A DNA stretch of 58,508 nt from Branchiostoma floridae (taxonomy: Eukaryota; Chordata; Leptocardii; Amphioxiformes; Branchiostomatidae), in contig NW_023365758.1 of NCBI RefSeq assembly GCF_000003815.2, forward strand, positions 552,679 to 611,186. The letters are read 5' to 3'. Below, one piece after another: positions 32,020 to 42,764 of the stretch. The notes below the pieces were generated by a model that was not told the DNA's origin, ran no database searches, and was given only the letters and a program-made list of their open reading frames with translations. The translations under genes and the position numbers were made by a program. Each line of letters opens with the position of its first letter. Positions within the stretch are counted from its first letter, which is position 1.

Positions 32020-33255
32020 ATGATGGACACGACCAGCAACGACCAGACTGTTATGGAGGATCTGCCAGCTACACACCCTGGGGACGAGACAAGCAGCAGC
32101 GAGAAATTAGACACGGGAAGGCAGCAGAACGAGGAAGGGGAAATTCCACGCGACGAGTGTGGCGTGAAATACGACCGTCCTTCCATACAGGGTCAAACAG
32201 AGCAGACTGACAGGCTTGAGGTGAAACGAGCTGTGCTTAAACGCTTTTCGTGTACAGAATGTGACTATAGGGCAGTAACAAAGGCTAAACTATTAAGACA
32301 CACAAGAAGACATACAGGCGAAAAGTCCTATAGATGTGGCCAGTGCGACTATTCTGCTGCAAAGAAAGGTAGTACTTCAGACGAACACATGTCTAAACAC
32401 AACGGAGAAAAACCCTACATGTGTGGGGAGTGCGGATACAGGACAGCTGACAGATCTAACCTAACCGTACATATGAGAAAACATACAGGTGAGAAACCGT
32501 ATAAATGTGAACAGTGCGACTTTTCGACTAGATTCAAGGTAAATTTAGACCGGCACATAGCTAAACATACCGGAGAAAAACCCTACATGTGTGGAGAATG
32601 CGGATACAGGACGGCTGACCGCTTTACCTTAAATAGACACATGAGATCACATACAGGTGTGAAACCTTATAAGTGTGACCAGTGCGACTATTCCGCTGCA
32701 CGGAAAGAAAGTTTAGAACAACACATGATAAAACACACCGGGGAAAAACCCTACATGTGTGGACAGTGCGGATACAGGACGGCTGACCGGTCTAACCTTT
32801 ACTATCACATGAGAACACATACAGGTGAAAAACCATATAAGTGCGACCATTGTGACTATTCTGCTATACGGAAAACTTATTTAGACCAGCACATGGCTAC
32901 ACACACCGGAGAAAAGCCCTTGGTGTGTGGAGAGTGCGGATACAGGACGGCCGACAGGTCTGCCTTAACCAGACACATGACAAGACATACAGGCGAGAAA
33001 CCCTACAAGTGTGACCTGTGCGACTATTCTGCTGCAACGAAAACCAATTTAGACAGACACATGACTAAACACACCGGTGAAAAATCCTACACGTGTGAAG
33101 AGTGCGGGTACAGAACGGCTTACAGATCTGCCTTAACCAGACATATGAAGACACATACAGGTGAAAAACCACATAAGTGCGACCAGTGCGACTTTTCTGC
33201 TATACAGAAAGTGAGTTTGGACAAGCACATGGCTAAACATATCAAACCTACATGA
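32020..33255 (+). CDS. Zinc-finger gene H: intact 12-finger C2H2 protein
   Basis: Open 411-residue frame starting MMDTTSND two bases after the acceptor TTTTCAG/AA. The family leader (DETSSSEKLDTGRQQN, QGQTEQTDRLEVKR) precedes 12 fingers. Finger 2 has 13 instead of 12 residues between Cys2 and His1 (AAKKGSTSDEH). The others look intact, with diverse helix contact residues such as RFKVNLDR, RKESLEQ and TKTNLDR. It ends KHIKPT. The gene forms a duplicated block with gene I that includes exon 1, intron ends, 3' flank and a kinase exon. Predicted nuclear DNA-binding regulator. Confidence 0.92.
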   Translation: MMDTTSNDQTVMEDLPATHPGDETSSSEKLDTGRQQNEEGEIPRDECGVKYDRPSIQGQTEQTDRLEVKRAVLKRFSCTECDYRAVTKAKLLRHTRRHTGEKSYRCGQCDYSAAKKGSTSDEHMSKHNGEKPYMCGECGYRTADRSNLTVHMRKHTGEKPYKCEQCDFSTRFKVNLDRHIAKHTGEKPYMCGECGYRTADRFTLNRHMRSHTGVKPYKCDQCDYSAARKESLEQHMIKHTGEKPYMCGQCGYRTADRSNLYYHMRTHTGEKPYKCDHCDYSAIRKTYLDQHMATHTGEKPLVCGECGYRTADRSALTRHMTRHTGEKPYKCDLCDYSAATKTNLDRHMTKHTGEKSYTCEECGYRTAYRSALTRHMKTHTGEKPHKCDQCDFSAIQKVSLDKHMAKHIKPT

Positions 33256-33787
33256 GCAGATTAAAGACGACTGCCAACAACTTGTTTGATTTTGACATCA
33301 TTTCCGACAGTCTGAAACTTTCTATAGTCTCTATAGAGTTTCGCCTACATTCAATGCTGAAATCAATTCCAAGCTCATGTTATTCACTCAAAAGTTCATT
33401 GATTTTACTCAGCGTTTCTAGTCCTACTGTTATATTTCATGTGTAGAATTTACTACATTTATACATCATTGAATTGTCTACTTTGTACATGGGTTGAGTA
33501 GGGGTGTTTTGGGCACACACGACGTTAGTCGATTAGTTTGTTCAATTATTGTTTCTAATGTTGTTACATCTGTATTCATGTATTCAAATGTATGTTAAGT
33601 GGCAATGTTAAAATAAGTTTTTTAACTTGAGTGCAGTGTCACTTTGCCCTGTCTGCTTTTATGTTGAATAAAAAAAAAATCTAACCTATCCCAACATGTG
33701 AGCAGACATACAGGTGAGAATCCCTACAAATGTGACCAATGCCACAACTAAGCTACAGGGAAAAGGTATTCACACCTGGTCAAACAC

Positions 33788-33986
33788 TACTCTACAAGCA
33801 GAGGTTAGGCTCCGGCTGTTTTTTAACGTTTTTTTCAGTCGTTTTAATCGGGATTTCTATTTTGTCATTTTTCTTGAAGTTAGGTTTTGACACCTCCCGA
33901 TGAAATACATAATAGAATGCCCCGATAAAGCGACTAAAAAAAAACGGTAAAAAAACAGCCGGAGCCTAACCTCTGCTTGGAGAGTA
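33788..33986. mobile_element. 199-bp MITE with perfect 9-bp target duplication GTCAAACAC
   Basis: The TIRs begin TACTCTACAAGCAGAGGTTA and TACTCTCCAAGCAGAGGTTA and continue inverted for about 60 bp. GTCAAACAC flanks it at 33779-33787 and 33987-33995. The 9-bp duplication suggests a MULE or Merlin-type source; no coding capacity. Confidence 0.9.
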
Positions 33987-34133
33987 GTCAAACACAGTTT
34001 TGGATGTAGGGAGATTGACAGGTCTAGCCTATATTGAATTTGACTTTATCCAAATTGCGACCAGAACAATACAATGTGGACGCTAGGCAGCAGGCTTATA
34101 TATAATTATAACCTATATCAAGACACATGCAGA

Positions 34134-34311
34134 TACAGTGGAAGCCAGTTAATTGCACATCGGATTAACGCACACTTCTGTTAACTGCACGGAATCCCCA
34201 AATCCCAAACCGGTGCGGTCCAGCTAGATAACTTCGCATTATTGCACCAGCCGGATAATTGCACCAAACCCACCGGCAAATAGGCCGTACAATTAAGCGG
34301 CTTCTACTGTA
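34134..34311. mobile_element. pogo-like MITE, about 178 bp
   Basis: The ends TACAGTGGAAGCCAGTTAAT and (inverted) TACAGTAGAAGCCGCTTAAT include the TA target duplication. The interior TTGCAC/GTGCAA motifs recur in both orientations. Confidence 0.8.
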
Positions 34312-34420
34312 CAATAGGTGAAGTATGTAATCAATTCGGCTATTCTGCTTTATTTAAATTAGTTTGTCAAACACGCCTGTGTCCCTGCATTTGTGGTATG
34401 CGCATATTAGACCATAGACT

Positions 34421-35148
34421 TTGATAGTTACTGTTGCAAACATAGATTTCATGGGCCTCAATCTTAGAGCAATGTTCTGTTTTTCGCTGTAAAATATTTC
34501 TGTAATGGCAAATTGATAGCCTACGCTGAAAATGCTAGTTATGTTATACGTATGCATTCGTCGACTTATCACAACGTTTTCAAAGCTTTAGTCTTACTTT
34601 TGTTAAACACATTACTTCGAAAGGTCGTTATCATATTTTTATGTATTCGTATCATTCTATTAGACTGATTCACATGTGTAAAATGAAATCAACCATTCTG
34701 TCGACTTAACGTTTTAAAGTTGCTTCCATAATATTCTCTGTATGATTATACAGAATGTATGTTGAGCAGAGGCATAGTTCAGTGTAAATTCATAGGAAGT
34801 AGCATATATACAAATTCACCTTCTTCGTGGCATTAGACAAACCATGAAAACGCTAGCTAGCTGTCTATGCAAGTATATCAGTTATCTTAAGATGTGAGTA
34901 GAAGTTGAACATGTACATAGTAGTTTCTGTATCTGTATAGCCGTAGTATTATACATTAGTATGTAGTGGATTTAGTGAGATATTACATCAATAAATGTGT
35001 ACACCTACTTTATAGCAATACAGATCTCATTTATTATATGATTATCATGTCCAAATAGGCCTCCTCCGGACGACTAAATGGGTCTTTATCATATTGTATC
35101 CGTTACAAGTATTTATTGCTCCGAGATTATTTTTGAGGATGCTACTAC
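34421..35148. other. 3' flank of H, paralogous to the flank of I
   Basis: About 34740-35148 aligns with 44715-45111 (TTATACAGAATGTATGTTGA, GAACATGTACATAGTAG, ATTACATCA.TAAATGT). No gene apart from the kinase exon that follows. Confidence 0.55.
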
Positions 35149-35250
35149 TTAGTTCTCATTGTTGTTCTCCTCTGAGTTTTCCGTTATGTCATCCACGTCC
35201 GTCTCTGCGTCCGTTTGACTTTCATAGCAGACCGGCGCAAAGAAGTAACC
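35149..35250 (-). CDS. Orphan copy of the last exon of the outer receptor kinase
   Basis: The minus strand has an acceptor (CCAACAG/) then [20 protein letters not shown], an acidic Asn-rich tail and TAA. It parallels the terminal exon 45112-45219 of the outer kinase with few changes (A/T, V/I, one codon missing), and the frame is kept. No kinase exon lies upstream between it and 45 kb. It may be a leftover of the H/I block duplication or an alternative terminal exon of the same gene 10 kb downstream. Confidence 0.5.
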   Translation of the reverse strand, partial: GYFFAPVCYESQTDAETDVDDITENSEENNNEN

Positions 35251-35559
35251 CTGTTGGATAGAAATAAAAGAACAGCAACACGTCAAACCAACATCGTCAT
35301 TCTTAAGCACCCTAGCTTTGCCCCTCCCCCTTTAATGCGTGTGAACACCAAGCGCTCAAGAAGCTAGCGGTAATAGTGCTACCCAACCTCCTGTGGCAGA
35401 ATAGGATTCCTGAATCATGTCTGGATCTTTGGCCGGGGGGTTCCAATATAGCCACAGCAAGGATTTTGATCGTTTTTGTTATTGTTTTTTTTTGTTGTTT
35501 TTTTAGATTTAATGCTGAAATGGAGGGAAGCAAAGAGATTAATAGTCAATTTTCAAGAA

Positions 35560-35980
35560 AAACATGCATATTGTGTTTTATTTGCAAAAATCATGCCCGA
35601 GGGCTAATTGCATATACAGTCTCAAGAACTAAGCTAATTGCATATACAGTCTCAAGAACCAAGAGAAGTAAATAGAATAATACATAAAACTAGTGTCTAA
35701 TCAACTACATGATACTATGGATACTATTGTCGGGTTTGACTTCTTCTTTGAAGGCAGTGGTTAATGAACTGTCCCACGTTCTGTATGATGGTGGGGTTTT
35801 GTGCTTTTAGTAGAAATATAGTCTTTTGGTGATCACTTAGGTGGTAAAAGCTTGGTGAAATAGTGACAACTGATTGAAATAATGTGTTTCTTTCGGTTTC
35901 ATAGTGGGTACACTGACTGATAAAATGTGTTTCATTTTCCACTGCATTCATTGGGCAATATTGTACGCCTGATATCAGTA
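35560..35980 (-). mobile_element. CR1/L2-like retrotransposon 3' fragment
   Basis: The minus strand encodes an RT C-terminus (VENETHFISQCTHYETER, then VGQFINHCLQRR), followed by a tail with GCAATTAGCCCTCGGGC and AATAAAACACAA. The 5' end is truncated near 35980. Confidence 0.65.
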
Positions 35981-36673
35981 ACTAAATATGCTAGCGTCTA
36001 GGTAGCCAAGCACCGATATAACACCATAGCATTGACGTTTTACTTTATTTCGCCGTTACATACTACCGGAACGTTGTATATGTAGTTTTGTGATTGAAGT
36101 ATTCTGATAAATTTTGTCACAAAGAAAGAATAAAATCAACTGTTCGTGCAGCTCAACTTTGCCGCCTGTGCTGCTTTTCGTGCAAATTTGTGCAAGCCAT
36201 CTATATGCACAATAAAATGTCAATATACAATACAAGTTTGCACAATGTAAATAAATCAATCGGGAATTTCTATGCCCGTATCCATACTAGCTTATACACA
36301 TGGTGGAGTTTTTCTGTGATGTTACGTCCGGTAAGTTAACGGGTAACTAGTTTACCCCTCCAAGATAAAGAGCAATTACAATCAGAAAATCCCATTTTTT
36401 TCCGTGAATGATATGGAAAATGTTTATTTCCCATGCACTTTATAAAACGGTATTGTTTTCAGAAAAGACCAACGTTTTTCGTGAATGGTAGAGGATTACT
36501 TCACTGGCACTTTGCCAGTCGAACCGCAGAGCTCTATGCGCACCCGTTCTGCGCAGCCTTCTCTGGACAGGTCATAAGCCAGAACGCAGTTTGTCCTGGT
36601 TTGACCCCGCTGCATGCGTATAAACAACTGCCTGTTGTGCAACAAAAAGACCTCAGACCTACATAATGTTTAT
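35981..36673. other. No gene recognised
   Basis: Several short frames but no recognisable domain, RNA gene or repeat. Confidence 0.3.
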
Positions 36674-37771
36674 ACTTTTTCACATCTACATGATTTGCCC
36701 AGCACAGCCATGTGGATATTTATTGCATTGCAAAAGTTCAGCCAACGTTGTGGCCCCCGAAACAAAGCAATTTTCGGTCTGTGTATTTGTGATTATCTTT
36801 TCTCCAGTTGGCCGGGACACAATCAGTTTTGTCTACAGTCGGACAGTCCAGTTCCTCACCTTTACATTGATACCAAACTTGAAGGGTAAATTTTAGGAGA
36901 AACGGTTTTGCCCCCAAAAAAACTACAGCCATGTAAAATTCCCCGGCGTCTTTGTTCGAATGAGAAACCACACACACTGATCTTTCACTATGCTTTACAA
37001 AACTCAGTCATGATGTTTTGACATCATTACACTTGCACATGAATCCTACTTATTCTGGCTTCTGGATAATGTTATAATATTAGTTTTATTTTGGTGGGCT
37101 TCCCGAAATCTATTTGCGACGGCAAGACTTGAGCCGTTAGTTATATCAACTTTTCCAAATGCTGGTTGAACTTGCAACATTAGGCCTGCCCCCCGCGGCA
37201 CGAACATGGAACGTACCGGCTGGGTTCCACCGTTCGAACCCAGGTTCGGACCAGGAGTTCGAAACAGATTGACTCAAAATATGATGAATCTTAAAAACGC
37301 TTACTTTGTACTAAAACTCTGTGTCTATGTGCGTTTGATTATCATCATGCCACTTATTATATTGCATGTGACAGCCGCACCCATTCAGATTCTTGTACCA
37401 AGAAATGAGGTCTGTGACACAATGCGAAATGTATAAAAATTGGGTCCGTCCGCAGGGTAGTGTGATTTGGTAGCTACAACCAGACTGAAACTTCACCACT
37501 GTGATTTGCGCATGTTCGCAGTTAATTTGGGGGCAAAACCGTTTCTCCTAAAATTTACCCTTCAAGTTTGGTATCAATGTAAAGTTGAGGAACTGGACTG
37601 TCCGACTGTGGACAAAACTGATTGTGTCCCGGCCAACTGGAGAAAAGATAATCACAAATACACAGACCGAAAATTGCTTTTTTTTGAGGGGCCACAACGT
37701 TGGCTGATCTTTTGCAATGCAATAAATATCCACATGGCTGTGCTGGGCAAATCATGTAGATACGAAAAAGT
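36674..37771. mobile_element. Fold-back element with arms of about 250 bp
   Basis: 36674-36924 and 37521-37771 are inverted copies with few differences (shared strings include CACAGCCATGTGGATATT and its inverse, and GTTGGCCGGGACACAATC). The spacer 36925-37520 has no recognised gene. The right arm abuts the 3' end of the LINE. No exact target duplication was found, so the boundaries are approximate. Confidence 0.75.
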
Positions 37772-40195
37772 GTTGTTCGTCCGTCGAGTCGACGAGGACC
37801 GCTTTTGTCATCATCTTGTCCATTCAAGTAGTCAAATGAGTTCGCAGGTGGCTGTACAGCCCTATCTTCGCTCTGAAGTGTCTGTTGCAGTGCGGGCAGG
37901 GAAGTAAAGTGATGCTTGAGGGGGGGTTGGCTGCTCGTTCCTTCCTGGCCTGCCTCTTCTGCTGGGCAGTAGCTCTGCGTGTTCCCTCGTCGGTAACGGC
38001 ACCCTTCTGAACTGCACGCCGCCACTGTGGCCGGTCACTGGCAAGATGCTCCCAGGAATCAGTTTTTAAATCAAAGGCTTTCAAGGATGCTTTAAGAGAG
38101 TCCTTGTAGCGTTTCTTCTGGCCACCGCGTAGCCGTGCACCTTCTTCAAGTTCACCATAGAACAGTTTTTTGGGCAGTCGGTGGTCTGGCATACGGACTA
38201 AATGTCCTGACCATCTGAGCTGGGACTGCATCAACATGGTGTAGATACTCGGCATACCTGCGCTGGTCAGTACCTCTGTGTCTGGAATTCTGTCTTGCCA
38301 TTTGATGTTGAGAATCTTCCTAAGACGGGTGGTGTGGAAGTGATTGAGTCTTTTGGCATGGCGTCGGTAGACTGTCCATGTTTCACATGCATACAAAAGT
38401 GTCGGAAGAACAATTGCTTTGTACACCTGCAGTTTTGTCTCCAGTCGAATTCCTCGCCTGTTCCAGACATTATCATGAAGTCTGCCAAAGGTAGCACTCG
38501 CTTTTGCAATCCTGGAATCCACCTCATCATCAATGTTAGCATTCTGGTTGAGGGTGCTGCCAAGGTAAGTGAATCTACTAACCACATTGAGTTTTTTGTT
38601 GTTTACTGTGATGGTTGGCTCCACATAGGGTTTTCCTGGAGCTGGTAGATGGAGCACTTCTGTTTTCTTTGTGCTAATTGTCAAGCCAAAGTTGTTACAT
38701 CCGTTTGAGAAGTTGTCAACACTGTGCTGCATGCTGGGTTCTGAGCTGGCGTTTAGTGCACAATCGTCGGCAAACAGAAGGTCCCTGACAATATCTGTTT
38801 TCACTTTGGTTTTGGCTTGTAATCTTCTAAGGTTGAACACTTTACCGTCTGTTCTGTATCTGATGCCAATTCCCACATCTCCTCCACTGAATGCATCTGT
38901 TAACATCGCAGTAAACATGATACTGAACAAGGTGGGTGCTAGTACACAACCCTGCTTTACACCGTTTGTAACCGGGAATGGATCAGACAGTGCGTCACTG
39001 TCCCGCACATGAGCCTGCATGCCGTCATGGAACTGTCGCACAAGATTTATGAACTTCATGGGGCATCCGTACTTGGCCAGTATCTTCCAGAGACCTTCCC
39101 TGCAGACTGAATCGAACGCTTTCGTCAGGTCTACATATGTGGAGAACAAGTCAGAGTTCTGCTCCTGGCATTTTTCTTGCAGCTGTCTTGCAGCGAAGAT
39201 CATGTCAGTGGTTCCTCTGTCTTTCCGAAATCCACATTGACTCTCTGGAAGTAGTCCTTGATCAAGATGTATTATAAGGCGATTGAGGAGGATCCTAGCA
39301 AGGGTCTTCCCTGCGACAGAGAGTAGGGATATACCTCTGTGGTTGTCGCAGACCTGTCGGTTGCCTTTGCGTTTGTACAGGTGTATGATTGTTGCATCTT
39401 TAAAGTCCTGAGGAATTGACTCTCGTTCCCAAATGATGGTGAACAGTTGATGAAGCTTATCAATCACAGCTGTGCCGCCTTCTTTGTAGATTTCAGCAGG
39501 GATAGAGTCCTGACCTGGAGCCTTCCCACTTGAGAGTTGGCCTACAGCCTTATGTGTTTCAACCGGGCTTGGGGGTTCTGCAAGTGCCTCATTTATGGGT
39601 ACTTGTGGAAGACGACTTATTGCTTCTTCATTTATTGATGATGGTCGATTTAGTACACTGTCAAAGTGTTCTGCCCATCGCTTCAGAATATCATCTTTGT
39701 CAGTGATTAACGTGTTACCATCAGCACTGAGCAGAGGAGATAGACCTGTTGATGATGGTCCAAAAATCTCTTTCAGGCCGTCATAGAATTTCTTCAGATT
39801 GTGTTTGTCCGCATAGCCTTGGATTTCTACGGCTTTATCCATTAGCCATGTGTCTCGCATCTGTCTCAGCTTTTCCTGGACTGTATTTCGTATATTAGTA
39901 TACGCATCTTTCTTTGACATGTCCTTGGTGTCACTGAGATGCGCTCTATGCAGTCTGTGCTTCTCATTTAGCAGTCGTTGGATCTCATTGCAGTTGTCAT
40001 CAAACCAGTCCCTGTGGTTTCTGCATGTTGGTCCCAATGTTTCCAAAGCAGCACTATGGATGACATCTCTGAGGTTTTTCCAGCCAGTTTCTATGTCCTG
40101 TTCATCCAGTGAGACAGCCTCCAGCTTGTCTCTCAGCTTTTCTACAAGCAATTGTTTTGTTTCGGCATCCTTTAGCTTACAGGCATTTAGTTTTC
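37772..40195 (-). mobile_element. RTE-like LINE: reverse transcriptase part
   Basis: A minus-strand frame ending at 37824 encodes about 780 residues with RT motifs: SSGKAPGQDSIPAEIYK, NHRGISLLSVAGK, QCGFRKDRGTTDM, YVDLTKAFDSV, NGVKQGCVLAPTLFS and the catalytic LLFADDCAL. It continues YLGSTLNQNANIDDEVDSRI, a DRPQWRRAV region and a C-terminal C2H2-like CPHCNRHFRAKIGLYSHLRT. The RT frame shows no stop codon, so the insertion looks young. The upstream endonuclease part is separated by the transposon 40196-42041. The clade is judged from resemblance to the RTE-derived 'craniofacial development protein 2-like' proteins and was not tested. The 3' UTR ends near 37772. Confidence 0.85.
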
Positions 40196-40789
40196 GGGTT
40201 CGATGAAAGAGCTGGGCTGTCTACCTGGGCTGTCTACCTGGCCTGTCTACCTGGCCTGGCTATCACGTCAGGCTACTCAGATCCCCCCATTCATAGCCCC
40301 ATCATATGGCACTCAGCTGATTGACAGGCATAGTAATTGCTAATCTCCAACCTGCCAGTGACCTAGGCTGGCCTGTCCATGTGCACCACTGGCTGGGCCC
40401 TTCGGGAATGTGTCTGGGAGGCATTCCTTGCAGGAACACAAGTACCAGCACTGTGTGTAGTAATAATTATGGGGACGTGTCCCAGATCCTAATTTTGAAG
40501 CTGTTTAGTCTTGCATTTCAGGACTACATGTATTCCTAAAAGCTGTTAGTCAGGACTATTCCTAAAATGAAGTATTTGCAAAGCAACAAATGACTCCGAT
40601 TTCACATGTTATATAAAACCTAGTCTAGAAGATACTCCTTTATCATTCGATTTTGTAAAAAGATCATATAACGGTAAGGTTTTCTTGTTATTCTGGCAAT
40701 ATGGCATTACTAGTATATGTACTAGATTGGTCTGAAAATTGCAAGCTAGTAATTACTTAGTTAGTATTTTGTTTGTTCATATATGCCCC

Positions 40790-40900
40790 TGAGGTGAAAT
40801 CTTGCCTGGCCAATCTTCTCGGACTCCTACCTTGTTGTGTTGGGTAAATGTTTGACCTAGAAAACAGAGGTCCTGGGTTCATATCCTTTGACATGTCACA
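40790..40900 (+). mobile_element. Possible tRNA-derived SINE
   Basis: AGAGGTCCTGGGTTCATATC resembles a Pol III B box and is nearly repeated at about 55960 (AGAGGTCCTGAGTTCAAATC). The A box is not clear and the boundaries are guesses. Confidence 0.35.
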
Positions 40901-41713
40901 AAAGCTGTGCTGGTAATACAGAACTTTCCCATGGACTCCATCCAATTGTACAAGGGGGTTGGAGAGATTATTGGCAGTGGAAGGAGAGGATTGGGCTCTG
41001 TCCTGGATAAAAAAATTGTACAGTGGATAACAATCCACAGCCTCTAAAAGGCTATGTGACTACCGACAGGGTCCTCCCCAGAGGATGGAACAAGGGCGGC
41101 CCTCCATTATGTTCTTGGCCCAGCACCACTATAACGTTACTACTTTTAAAATTTAGTGTGTTTCTTCCTATTTTCCCGGTTAGGTTTGCTAAAATTCATG
41201 ACAATTCACAGATTTTGTGCCAAGCGGTGTCACTTTTCCAATCAGCATTGGCTGCAAAAACTTGTTAATGGGCGATGATCAAAACAATAGTCGTTTCACT
41301 ATTGCTAAAGGAATTGCTATTATTCTTGGAGAACTTGACACCTTCTGTCATTGCAAAATGATCCCATTTTAATGAAAACACTTAAACAGTGCAAACGTGT
41401 TTGCTTCACAATCTTTACACTTTACAATCTCAACTTGTCAGAAAATAAGATTAGGTTTTCCGAAAAATAGTCATCTTATCGTCAGGTTATTTTTGCCAGT
41501 CTCTCCACTATATACTAAAAATTCTGGGGAGAAACCTGACCGAGATATTATATGTCAATATGGCATACTAGTATAGAGAAAAAGGAGGTACATGTAATTA
41601 TACCCCCTTGGTCAGTCCAACTTTAGCTTTACAGTGATTTATGCTCGTCTTTCTTGTTGTACGAGCTGAGATTTTCTCTCCTAGAAGATAGATATTCAAT
41701 AAAGAAACAAATT

Positions 41714-41783
41714 TCACACATACACACACACACACACACACACGCGGGCGCGCGCGCGCGCTGACACACACACACACACACAC
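41714..41783. repeat. (CA)n(CG)n(CA)n alternating purine-pyrimidine tract
   Basis: CA repeats on both sides of a GCGGGCGCGCGCGCGCGC core, just inside the right TIR of the long-TIR transposon. A strong candidate for Z-DNA. Confidence 0.9.
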
Positions 41784-42050
41784 AGTGCTGGTACTTGTGT
41801 TCCTGCAAGGAATGCCTCCCAGACACATTCCCGAAGGGCCCAGCCAGTGGTGCACATGGACAGGCCAGCCTCAGGTCACTGGCAGGTTGGAGATTAGCAA
41901 TTACTATGCCTGTCAATCAGCTGAGTGCAATATGATGGGGCTATGAATGGGGGGATCTGAGTAGCCTGACGTGATAGCCAGGCCAGGTAGACAGCCCAGG
42001 TAGACAGCCCAGGTAGACAGCCCAGCTCTTTCATCAAACCCTTAGTTTTC

Positions 42051-42485
42051 TCGGCGGTTTCTTCCCCTGTGGACGCCTCTTGGGTTTGATACGAATGTTC
42101 AGTTTGGTAAGTATAAGACGGTGATCAGTCCAACATTCAGCACCACACATAGATTTGGTAATCCGAACATCTTGTCTGTCTCTCTTCCTAACAATGGCAT
42201 AATCAATCAAATGCCAGTGCTTAGATCTCGGGTGCATCCATGAGGTTTTGTTTCTGGTCGGAAGTTGAAATATGGTATTTGTTATAGTCAGTCCATATTC
42301 AGCACATGTCTGGAGGAGTAAGAGACCGTTGCTGTTGCACTGGCCTATTCCGTGTTTTCCGATGACTCCCTCCCATGAACTGCTGTCAGCACCCACTCGA
42401 GCGTTAAAGTCGCCAAGTACGACGAGTTTCTCCGCTTTGGGGACAGCAGCAATTACAGAATGGAGTGTCTCGTATAAACATTATG
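42051..42485 (-). mobile_element. RTE-like LINE: endonuclease part, 5'-truncated
   Basis: The minus strand encodes the C-terminal half of an AP-like endonuclease: LVVLGDFNARVGADSSSWEG, NGLLLLQTCAEYGLTITNT, KTSWMHPRSKHWHLIDY and CWTDHRLILTKLNI, ending PPRKL at the target duplication. It continues in frame (RKLNACKLKDAETK) on the far side of the transposon. The N-terminal half is missing, a 5' truncation near 42485. Confidence 0.85.
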
Positions 42486-42629
42486 TATATCTAAGGTGTC
42501 TCAGTGTTGCAAAATAAGCTGTTGTTTACACCCATGCAGCGGGGTCAGTCCGTGACCCGGCGTAAGCCGTATTTCAGAGAATAACGCGTTCTACGGTGAC
42601 CTGCGGTTCGACTGTTTGCAATCTGTGGC

Positions 42630-42764
42630 AATCAGGTATATCAACTTTGACCTTCGACCTCCGTGTCCTGAGTGTCCGCCATTTTGATTTGTCCGAGCAT
42701 CACATTCCTTTCCAGGTTGACGTCATTTTTTACGACAATTCAACGCCTCAGCGTTCAAGCAACG
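42630..42764 (+). promoter_or_regulatory. Promoter block and non-coding exon 1 of zinc-finger gene I
   Basis: ATCAGGTATATCAACTTTGA, a reverse-strand DR1-like AGGTCG A AGGTCA (about 42646-42660), YY1-like CCGCCATTTT (42676-42685), CATCACATTCCTTTCC, TTGACGTCATTT and the donor AACG/GTAGGT at 42765. Nearly the same as exon 1 of gene H. Confidence 0.7.

Larger units (their letters stand above)
33683..34420 (+). pseudogene. Decayed fingers 3' of gene H, broken by two MITEs
   Basis: SNLSQHVSRHTGENPYKCDQC is readable at about 33680-33745, then stops; the next piece (HLVKH) is split by a MITE at 33788. A further remnant (GGCTATTCTGC, AAACACGCCTGTGTCCC) lies at about 34340-34390, after a second MITE, and matches the flanks of A and C. 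Confidence 0.65.
40196..42041. mobile_element. 1.85-kb long-TIR DNA transposon inserted in the LINE
   Basis: TIRs of about 262 bp (40196-40457 and 41780-42041) start GGGTTCGATGAAAGAGCTGG and GGGTTTGATGAAAGAGCTGG and differ at only a handful of sites. A subterminal GGCTGTCTACCTGG unit is repeated three times at each end. An exact 9-bp duplication TTAGTTTTC lies at 40187-40195 and 42042-42050. Removing it rejoins the LINE reading frame at PPRKL. Long TIRs with a 9-bp duplication suggest a Mutator-like element. No transposase was recognised inside, so it is probably non-autonomous. Confidence 0.92.

Noticed and set aside
36614-36977. Overlapping frames on both strands
   Set aside because: They fall in the left arm of the fold-back element and are not a recognisable protein.
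38295-40206. Plus-strand frames across the LINE
   Set aside because: Antisense shadows of the reverse transcriptase.
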